Origin: Gautieria morchelliformis
Lineage: Eukaryota > Basidiomycota > Agaricomycetes > Gomphales > Gomphaceae
Reading direction: 5' to 3'
NCBI GenBank assembly: GCA_015179125.1
Contig: WHVA01000215.1
Coordinates: forward strand, 1-64,000
Length of the DNA stretch: 64,000 nt
The position numbers were made by a program, and so were the translations under genes. The notes beneath the pieces were generated by a model that saw nothing but the letters and a program-made list of their open reading frames with translations, did no database searches and was not told the DNA's origin. This document shows, piece after piece, positions 56,660 to 64,000 of this stretch (position 1 is the stretch's first letter; each line of letters opens with the position of its first letter).

Positions 56660-58029
56660 CCGCTGCGCGTCACAAAATCCGACGCATCTTCCGCTTCCAA
56701 TGCGCCATGTTCCGCATTTTCGGAAACTCCTTCCGCAGTAGGCACTCCGCTTATGTCCGCAAGTGCGAGGAACTCTGGAAGGAGCTCGAGTTTCTCCTCT
56801 GTGGTCATAAGCCGGATGTCAAATGCTTGGGGGCACTCGCGGGCATAGTGGCCTGGTTGTTGACATCGGAAGCAGGTGATAGTTCCGCGGCCTTTTCCGC
56901 GCATGCGGTCAACATCCATCGGGGCAGGGCCACTCTTCGAGGGAGGAGGGCTATGGTTCCTAATAGGAGCGGGCGGAGAAAGCGTCGGAAATACTTTCCG
57001 CATGGGAATGAATGCGCTTCCGGATTTTGGCACAGGTGGAGTAGGACGAGTGGAACTGCGCGTCATATTCCGGCTCGTCTCCACGAAGGCCTCATTTGCT
57101 TCCCTGTTCCGGGACACCCTCTGTGCAGCTTGGTACCACCCTTCCGGGTCATCAAAGTCCGGAGCTCCATCCCCAAGCAGCGCAACTTGGTTCTGGAGTG
57201 TCGGATCGAGTCCTCGTCGGAATTTGATGACGATCGTCTTGTCATCATCATACTCCGCAAGGTCGATGAGCTCCTGGAAGCGATCGATATAGTCATCGAC
57301 CGGCTCCTTGGCCTGGTACCAGCTGGTCCCCTCGAGCTTCGTAAGGGCTGTGAGCTGCTCATTTTTTGGGCAGAACTGGTCGGAAAATGTTTTCTCGAAG
57401 GCGTCCCAGTCTCGGAAGTAGTTCCCCTTGCCCTTTGCTTCATGTCGGATCACCTTGTTTGCAAAACGGGATGCGCGGTCCGACTTGAAAAAGGACAATG
57501 CCCAGTGAATCCGAGCCTGGTCGTTCGGAAAGAGGTCTCCGACAATTGCGAAGTAGATGCTGCACGTGTTGAAGAATGCGCGTCCCTTCTCCCGATCTCC
57601 GTCAAAGTCCGCCGGAGTTGCGGGTTTGACCTTTGCTAACTTCGCGGACTTTCTCTCCTCCGCTAGTTCCGCTTTTCCGAAATCCGGATCATCCAACATT
57701 TCATTTCCACCACCTTGTGGAATATCTAACTTAGCCAAAATCGCTTGTAAGGCTGTTTCAATCGCGTCGGTCTTCATCCGGTTCCGCGTCAATTCCTCCT
57801 CCATATTCCGAAGACGATCGTCCGGATCCATGTCGGAAGGAGAAATGTGGGACGGGATTTCCGGGGTTGGGAGCTCGACGTAAGAAGAAGGGCTGTCGTA
57901 CGCTGTGTGTGCGGAAGAGGTTGCGATCTCCGAGTCGCTGTCTCCGATTCCGAACGCACCTATGGCGGCTGCGACACGCAGTACGACCGCCGGTCCTCTA
58001 TGGGAGAGACTTTTCTGCTGTAAGGGCAA
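56656..58029 (-). CDS. Element 1 gag with CCHC zinc knuckle
   Basis: Retrotransposon capsid/nucleocapsid protein. The frame is open from inside the 5' LTR to 56656. The first clear ATG is at 57831 (MDPDDRLRNMEEELTRNRMK). The capsid region holds FADNRE-like and FRDWDAFEKTFSDQFCP segments. A zinc knuckle of form CX2CX4HX4C follows (CFRCQQPGHYAREC). If translation starts farther upstream, the start would lie in the leader and use a non-ATG codon. Confidence 0.85.
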   Translation of the reverse strand: MPLQQKSLSHRGPAVVLRVAAAIGAFGIGDSDSEIATSSAHTAYDSPSSYVELPTPEIPSHISPSDMDPDDRLRNMEEELTRNRMKTDAIETALQAILAKLDIPQGGGNEMLDDPDFGKAELAEERKSAKLAKVKPATPADFDGDREKGRAFFNTCSIYFAIVGDLFPNDQARIHWALSFFKSDRASRFANKVIRHEAKGKGNYFRDWDAFEKTFSDQFCPKNEQLTALTKLEGTSWYQAKEPVDDYIDRFQELIDLAEYDDDKTIVIKFRRGLDPTLQNQVALLGDGAPDFDDPEGWYQAAQRVSRNREANEAFVETSRNMTRSSTRPTPPVPKSGSAFIPMRKVFPTLSPPAPIRNHSPPPSKSGPAPMDVDRMRGKGRGTITCFRCQQPGHYARECPQAFDIRLMTTEEKLELLPEFLALADISGVPTAEGVSENAEHGALEAEDASDFVTRSG

Positions 58030-58468
58030 CCCTGGCTAGTTGTGGAGATCACACTACCACACAACTGACAAGGGGAAATCCAAAGTATGTATAAATGAAC
58101 AGAGCATACAAGAGAGGGGGTTCTCACCTGACAAGGGGAAATCCAAAGAGAAAAGGCTAAGGACCCCCAATGTCAGCGAGCCCGTATTATACTACGCTGC
58201 GCAGCCAGGGACAACGCTTGGCACCCGCCATCAACCCTGCATCCCCCTGACCCTTGATCGACCCTTGATGCCACCTATTATGCGAGTCGCTTGATTTCCG
58301 ACACCGTTCCGGGGCGGAAGTCGGAAATTGGAGTGGAACTGGCAAGGCGAACGGAACTGGTGGAAGTTCTCCGAGAAGCGGAATTGTTCCCGAAAGCGGA
58401 TGCGGAGATGGAGTCGGAACTGGGTGTGGTGTCGGAACTGGAAATGGAAAACAGGGTGTCCCCTGACA
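58019..58468 (-). repeat. Element 1, 5' LTR
   Basis: 450 bp, nearly identical to 51906-52355. Inside it the next bases (GCAGAAAAGTC) do not show the usual TGG start of a tRNA primer site. Confidence 0.93.
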
Positions 58469-58473
58469 GAAGT

Positions 58474-58586
58474 TCTCCCAGAAGCGGAATAATTTCCGAA
58501 AGCGGAGGCAGAGATGGAATCGGAACCGGAAGCAGAGTTGGAAATGGAGTCGGAACTGGAAATGGAAGACAGGGTGTCCCCTGACA
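58474..58586 (-). mobile_element. Element 2, 3' LTR, second part
   Basis: 113 bp continuing the LTR interrupted at 51905, ending GTCCCCTGACA. It shows extra GGAATCGGAACCGGAAGC units compared with element 1, so the element 2 LTR would be about 463 bp. Confidence 0.9.
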
Positions 58587-60797
58587 TCACCCCCCCTCTA
58601 GCGTGCTGCGTCCTCGAAGCACGGGACACGAGGGATTGAAATGCCAGCGAGCGGATTCGGCGAGGGGCACCGGGGTGTGTCCTATAGAACTCATGGAGTT
58701 TGTCTGGAGCGGAAACATCTTGCTCCGGGACCCACGAATTCTCCTCGTACCCATACCCTTCCCATTTCACGAGGAATTGGAGTCGTCCTCGCACAAACCG
58801 GCTGTCCAGTATCCGTTCCACCACATAATGCTCTTCCCCATCTACAATTTCCGGCAGAGGTGGTGGACGAGCCTTCCGACCGGGAATTGGGTCCTCAAGC
58901 CTGGGGAGTAACTTCACCACGTTGAAGACAGGGTGGAGGCGGGACATGGACATCGGAAGTCGGAGGCGGTATGCATTCCGCCCAACTCTCCGCATCACTG
59001 TGAAGGGCCCAAGGTAGCGGTGGGCAAGCTTCTGTGAAGGGTGAGTGGTGCGGATGTCACTTGCGTATAGATACACCTTGTCTCCAACTTGGTACTCTGG
59101 GGCAAGAACCCGGCGTTGGTTGTAGTACCTCGCCATGTCATCCTTGGCCTTTGCAAGGGCCGACTTGGCTTCCGAAAGGGTGGAGTCCATGTGGTCTCGG
59201 AACTCATTGACCGTCTCGAGTCGGGAGTCAGCCTGGCGTGGTTTGAAGCCCATCCGCGGGTGTCGTCCGGAGTCAAGCATGAAGGGAGTCTGTTGTGTGG
59301 CGGAATGGACATGGTTGTTGTATTGGAATTCCGCCAGTGGAAGTAACTCATCCCAGTCATCCTGCCTCTCATTGACAAAGAGGCGGAGATATTGCTCCAA
59401 CTCCTGATTGACCCGTTCCGTCTGTCCGTCACCCTGCGGATGGTACGCTGTGGTGGTAGCCAGCTTTATGCCGAGCAGGCGGTAGAGCTCCCGAGTCACT
59501 TCCGCGACAAACTGCGGACCTCGGTCGGAAACAACTTGCTTCGGGAGCCCATGCAACTTCCAGACATGTGCAAGGAACAGGCGGGCCGCTCCGAGGGCTG
59601 TGATCGTCGTGTGCGTCGGAATGAAGTGGGACACCTTGCTTACCGAATCCACGACGTTCATGATCGCGTCGTAGCCATGAGACTCTGGGAGTTCAACGAT
59701 GAAGTCGACACTGATGGTGTCCCAGCGGGATTCGGGAATTGGGAGCGGAACAAGTTCTCCGACGGGCGGATGTCGTTGTGCTTTGGTTCGGAGACAAAGG
59801 TCACATGTCTTCACGTACTGTCCAATGTAGCGGGACATCTGAGGCCACCAGTAATTCCGAGCCACTAACTCCAGCGTCTTCCACCTCCCAGCATGCCCAG
59901 CGACCCGTGTGTCATGGTGCTGGGACACGATGTGGCGGCGGAGGTCCGCCCCACCTGGAACGTAGACCTTGCCTCTGAAGTGGAGCAGTCCATCATGTTC
60001 CGACCATTCCGCTGCTCGTACCGACCATGAGTGCCCTTTCCGAAGTTCCTCCACTGCCTTCACCACCGACTCCTCCTTCTCTCCATTCAGGTACTGCCTC
60101 CGGATATCCCGGAGCATTTCCGCTTCCGCCCCAACTGCAGTCACTCCTTCTAGGGCACGGATTGCAAAGAGACTTGGGCGGAGCAGTGTCATATCCGCGT
60201 TGTCTCCACTTCCGCTCCCATGATCCGCGCGGCGGGATAGGGCATCGGGCTTGCCCATGGTGCGGCCGGGGCGGTGGTGGAGCATGAAGTCAAACCGGGA
60301 CAGGTGTAGGGACCACCATGCTTGTCGTCTGTTCAACTTCTTAGACGTGCGGAAATACTCGAGGTTCTTGTGGTCTGTCCAGATCTCAAATGGGCATAGA
60401 GCACCCTCGAGGAAGTGTCGCCACTCCTCCAGCGCTCGGATGATTGCCAGCATCTCCTTGTCATGGATCTCATAGTTCCGCTCGACCGGACTAAGGCTCT
60501 TAGAGAAGAAGGCAATCGGATGCCACCCCCACCATCTTCCGATGACTGTTGCGACAAGACCGCTCCGGTAGCTGTGTCGGAAGAATCCGCCTCGACTCGA
60601 TAAGGGCGAGAGTCGTCGGGAAAGATCAGGACCGGGGCAGAAGTGATCAGCTCTTTGAGTTTCTCAAAGGAGGCCTGTTCCGGCTCTCCCCACCGCCATC
60701 CAACCTCCTTCTTGGTGAGGTCGAAGAGGGCACGGGCGTGGCCGGAGAAGTCCTTGATGAACCGCCGGTAGAAATTGACAAACCCAATGAAGGACTG
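58587..60797 (-). pseudogene. Element 2 pol, broken copy
   Basis: Same family and strand as element 1, reading RT end, RNase H, integrase and chromodomain from 60797 down. The integrase core (DFIVELPESHGYDA, VVSDRGPQF) and chromodomain are intact. One C is missing from the C run at 60524-60530 (five against six in element 1), which shifts the frame before RNase H. At 60797 the copy is cut by element 3. Its gag, protease and 5' LTR would be beyond element 3, outside the window. Confidence 0.9.
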
Positions 60798-61247
60798 TGT
60801 CAGGGGACACCCTGTTTTCCATTCCCAGTTCCGACTCCATTTCCGACTCCGCTTCCGGTTCCGATTCCATCTCCGCATCCGCTTTCGGGAACGATTCCGC
60901 TTCTGGGAGAACTTCCACCAGTTCCGTTCGCCTTGCCAGTTCCACTCCAATTTCCGACTTCCGCCCCGGAACAGTGTCGGAAATCAAGCGACTGGCATCA
61001 AGGGTCGATCAAGGGTCAGGGGGATGCAGGGTTGATGGCGGGTGCCAAGCGTTGTCCCTGGCTGCGCAGCGTAGTATAATACGGGCTCGCTGACATTGGG
61101 GGTCCTTAGACTTTTCTCTTTGGATTTCCCCTTGTCAGGTGAGAAACCCCTCTCTTGTATGCTCTGTTCATTTATACATACTTTGGATTTCCCCTTGTCA
61201 GTTGTGTGGTAGTGTGACCTCCACGACTAGCCAGGGTTGCCCTTACA
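60798..61247 (+). repeat. Element 3, 5' LTR
   Basis: 450 bp, TGTCAGGGGAC to GCCCTTACA, the reverse complement of the element 1 LTRs apart from scattered differences. Confidence 0.93.
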
Positions 61248-62610
61248 GCAGAAAAGTCTCTCCCCTAGAGGACCGGCGGTCGTACTGCGCGTTGCATTCG
61301 CCATAGGTACGTTCGGAATCGGAGACAGCGACTCGGAGATCGCAACCTCTTCCGCACATACCGCGTACGACAGCCCCTCTTCTTACGCCGAGCTCCCAAC
61401 CCCGGAAATCCCGTCCCATATTTCTCCTTCCAACATGGATCCGGACGATCGTCTTCGGAATATGGAGGAGGAATTGACGCGGAACCGGATGAAGACCGAC
61501 GCGATTGAAACAGCCTTACAAGCGATTTTGGCTAAGTTAGATATTCCACAAGGTGGTGGAAATGAAATGCTGGATGATCCGGATTTCGGAAAAGCGGAAC
61601 TAGCGGAAACGAGGATGTCCGCGAAGTTAGCAAAGGTCAAACCCGCAACTCCGGCGGACTTTGACGGAGATCGGGAGAAGGGACGCGCATTCTTCAACAC
61701 ATGCAGCATCTACTTCGCAATTGTCGGAGACCTCTTTCCGAACGACCAGGCTCGGATTCACTGGACGTTGTCCTTTTTCAAATCGGACCGCGCAGCCCGT
61801 TTTGCAAACAAGGTGATCCGACATGAAGCAAAGGGCAAGGGGAACTACTTCCGGGACTGGGACGCGTTCGAGAAAACATTTTCCGACCAGTTCTGCCCGA
61901 AAAACGAGCAGCTCACAGCCCTTACAAAGCTCGAGGGGACGAGCTGGTACCAGGCCAAAGATCCGGTCGATGACTACATCGATCGCTTCCAGGAGCTCAT
62001 CGACCTTGCGGAATATGACGACGACAAGACGATCGTCATCAAATTCCGACGAGGACTTGATCCGACGCTCCAGAACCAAGTTGCGCTGCTTGGGGATGGA
62101 GCTCCGGATTTTGATGACCCGGAAGGGTGGTACCAAGCTGCGCAGAAGGTTTCTAGGAACAGGGAGGCAAATGAGGCCTTCGTGGAGACGAGTCGGAACA
62201 CGACACGCAGTTCCGCTCGTCCTACTCAACCTGTGCCAAAACCCGGAAGCGCATTCATTCCCACACGGAAATTATTTCCGATGCTTGCTCCGCCTGCTCC
62301 TATTAGGAACCATAGCCCTCCTCCCTCGAAGAGTGGCCCTGCCCCGATGGATGTTGACCGCATGCGCGGAAAAGGCCACGGAACTATCACCTGCTTCCGC
62401 TGCCGACAACCAGGCCACTACGCTCGCGAGTGCCCCCAAGCCTTTGATATCCGGCTTATGACCACAGAGGAGAAACTCGAGATCCTTCCAGAGTTCCTCG
62501 CGCTTGCAGACATAAACGGAGTGCCCACTGCGGAAGAGCTTTCCGAAAATGCGGAACATGGTCTACCGGAAGCGGAAGATGCGTCGGATTTTGTGACACG
62601 CAGCGGGTGA
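61237..62610 (+). CDS. Element 3 gag with CCHC zinc knuckle
   Basis: 458 codons open, nearly the same as element 1 gag. FRDWDAFEKTFSDQFCP marks the capsid region and CFRCRQPGHYAREC the zinc knuckle. It ends VTRSG and a TGA that overlaps the protease frame. The first clear ATG is at 61435. Length and frame match element 1, so this gag looks functional. Confidence 0.88.
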   Translation: MPLQQKSLSPRGPAVVLRVAFAIGTFGIGDSDSEIATSSAHTAYDSPSSYAELPTPEIPSHISPSNMDPDDRLRNMEEELTRNRMKTDAIETALQAILAKLDIPQGGGNEMLDDPDFGKAELAETRMSAKLAKVKPATPADFDGDREKGRAFFNTCSIYFAIVGDLFPNDQARIHWTLSFFKSDRAARFANKVIRHEAKGKGNYFRDWDAFEKTFSDQFCPKNEQLTALTKLEGTSWYQAKDPVDDYIDRFQELIDLAEYDDDKTIVIKFRRGLDPTLQNQVALLGDGAPDFDDPEGWYQAAQKVSRNREANEAFVETSRNTTRSSARPTQPVPKPGSAFIPTRKLFPMLAPPAPIRNHSPPPSKSGPAPMDVDRMRGKGHGTITCFRCRQPGHYARECPQAFDIRLMTTEEKLEILPEFLALADINGVPTAEELSENAEHGLPEAEDASDFVTRSG

Positions 62611-64000
62611 GATGTGTGCCCCTGCTGCCTGTACATAACCGGTTTGCCTGTCTTGAAGTAGAGAATGAAAAGCCCCCACTCCCCTCACTTCGTACAGACC
62701 CACCGGATAAAGTCACACAAAAACCAAATCTGACACCCCATCCATCCCGCATCCGCCCTTGGGAGAGACGCCTTCCGAAGCGCTATGTTGTTGCTGCCAC
62801 CCCTGGCCCCAAGTCACTAGTCATTAAGGTGGAGATCCAGACGACAGATACGGCGGAAGTCAAATCCGGACCCGCCCTTGTCGATTGCGGGGCCACTGGT
62901 CAGTTTATGGACCGGGACTATGTGGAACGGAACCGACTGACACGCGGAAGTTGCAACGTGCAATCCCGGTGTTCAATGTGGATGGAAGCCCCAATGAGGC
63001 AGGGTCCATCACGGAGATAGTAGACACAATTCTCCGCTACGATGGACACTCAGAACGCACTTCCTTTGCAGTCACCAGCCTGGGGAAGCAGACATCATCC
63101 TCGGGTTTACCTGGCTTCAGGAGCACAACCCGGAGATCAATTGGCAGACTCGGAAGGTACTGATGAGTCGTGTCCAGCCAAGTGTCACATGTGCGGTCGG
63201 AACTGCGGAAGGAGCGCCAGGAGCAGCGGAAGACCGAACGGCTCATACAGACATGTCGTTCTGGCCCCCATCCACTGCTTGCAGAAGAAGACTCGGAAGC
63301 GGAATTTGAACCGGATCCCACTTCCGATTCCGATTCCGATTCCGACGTCATCCGACTCGGCCCGGAAGACACTCTGGCGGAAGGGGAGCGCTTGCTGTAC
63401 GTAAACCTTCCGCCGGAAGCGGAACACATCCGCGCCACCGGAAATATTTCGCAACGCCTTGCTGAAGCCTCCAAGAGGCATGATAGAGTAGAGGCGGAAA
63501 TTCCGGAGTACCTGCGAGAGTTCGAGGACGTCTTTTCCAAGGAGTCGTTTGATACCCTGCCTCCACGGAAGCTGTGGGACCACGCCATCGAGTTGGAGCC
63601 TGGGTCAAAGCCCACCAACTGCAAGGTCTACCCGCTGTCACCCAAGGAGCAGGTAGAGCTCGATGCGTTCCTTGCGGAAAACCTCCGTACAGGGAGGATC
63701 CGCCCCTCCAAGTCACCCATGGCATCTCCGGTGTTCTTCATCAAGAAGAAGGATGGCTCGCTCAGACTTGTGCAGGACTACCGGGCCTTGAATGCGATCA
63801 CGATCAAGAACCGGTACCCCATTCCACTCATTTCCGAACTGATCACACAACTCCGCGGGGCGAGGTACTTCACTAAGCTGGATGTCCGCTGGGGCTTCAA
63901 CAATGTCCGGATCCGGGAGGGAGACGAGTGGAAGGCCGCATTCCGCACCAATCGAGGACTCTTTGAGCCACAGGTCATGTTCTTTGGCCTCACCAACAGT
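62607..64000 (+). pseudogene. Element 3 protease-RT, several 1-base deletions
   Basis: The protease motif LVDCGATGQFMD is present (about 62876-62911). Compared with element 1, single bases are missing near 62942, 63088, 63167 and 63191, so protease and RT are not in one frame. From about 63400 the RT frame is open to the window end (VYPLSPKEQVELDAF, LRLVQDYRALNAITIKNRYP, LDVRWGFNNVRI). It is cut by the window edge before the catalytic YLDD. Confidence 0.85.

Larger units (their letters stand above)
51906..58468 (-). mobile_element. Element 1: chromodomain Ty3/gypsy LTR retrotransposon
   Basis: Complete unit on the minus strand: 5' LTR 58019-58468, gag, protease, reverse transcriptase, RNase H, integrase with chromodomain, and 3' LTR 51906-52355. 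It is flanked by the direct 5-bp repeat GAAGT (51901-51905 and 58469-58473). Both LTRs are 450 bp, begin TGTCAGGGGAC and end GCCCTTACA. By eye they differ at about two positions, so the insertion is young. A 389-bp solo LTR of another element interrupts it at 55711-56099, so this copy cannot now make its full polyprotein. Confidence 0.95.
60798..64000 (+). mobile_element. Element 3: same Ty3/gypsy family, opposite strand, partial
   Basis: 5' LTR at 60798-61247, gag, protease and the first part of RT; the right end is outside the window. It is inserted in element 2 pol after GACTG (60793-60797), the likely target duplication. Confidence 0.92.

Noticed and set aside
58231..58586. Continuation of element 2 pol into 58231
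   Set aside because: The frame crosses from element 2 into the inserted 5' LTR of element 1, so this end is an artefact of nesting.

Overview
This window is nuclear DNA of a filamentous basidiomycete, most probably an Agaricomycete. The genes are dense, lie on both strands and are cut by many introns of about 45-60 bp, including very small exons. The gene content is fungal: chitin deacetylase, an Aspartate-rich/NSE sesquiterpene synthase, a DUF6534 membrane protein, LCL2, and a Gas1/Egh16-like secreted protein. No prokaryotic operons, CRISPR arrays or rRNA genes were seen. The models were built by joining exons by hand and checking that phase is kept from start to stop.

Layout. 1-3300: a CpG-poor Ty1/copia reverse-transcriptase relic, two inverted copies of a tRNA-derived SINE-like repeat, and an intact histone H4 gene. 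3300-9000: complex I subunit NDUFB9, a GPI-type chitin deacetylase and ribosomal protein RPL35. 9450-17600: a GCK-III/Ste20-family kinase, a foldback hairpin, and a KHA1-type K+/H+ antiporter. 17800-29200: a zinc-finger-like protein, BUD31, a REEP/TB2/DP1/HVA22 protein head-to-head with BUD31, complex I NDUFA1, a small conserved-looking protein, a lipoate-protein ligase, complex I assembly factor NDUFAF3 and HIS6. 29200-35000: a sesquiterpene synthase inside a tandemly duplicated segment; the second copy kept its flanks but lost the enzyme. 36300-39200: a Gas1-like secreted protein whose tail grew by tandem amplification of whole exon-intron units, then LCL2. 40200-48000: TFIIF large subunit, an unrecognised nuclear-type protein, Gemin2 (SIP1) and a DUF6534 membrane protein. 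48960-64000: a transposon nest. It starts with a CpG-depleted Ty3/gypsy relic and a truncated gag-like ORF. Then come three copies of one chromodomain-bearing Ty3/gypsy family. Element 1 (51906-58468, minus) sits in the LTR of element 2 with a 5-bp target duplication. Element 3 (from 60798, plus) sits in the pol of element 2. A foreign solo LTR interrupts element 1.

Together, most cellular genes are housekeeping: mitochondrial respiration and lipoylation, splicing (BUD31, Gemin2), transcription, translation, chromatin and histidine synthesis. The accessory parts are the terpene locus, the Gas1-like gene and the transposons. The most unusual features are the exon-intron amplification in the Gas1-like gene, the gene-loss duplication at the terpene locus, the non-canonical introns (three GC-AG and one apparent AT-AG), and the dated nesting of the retrotransposons.
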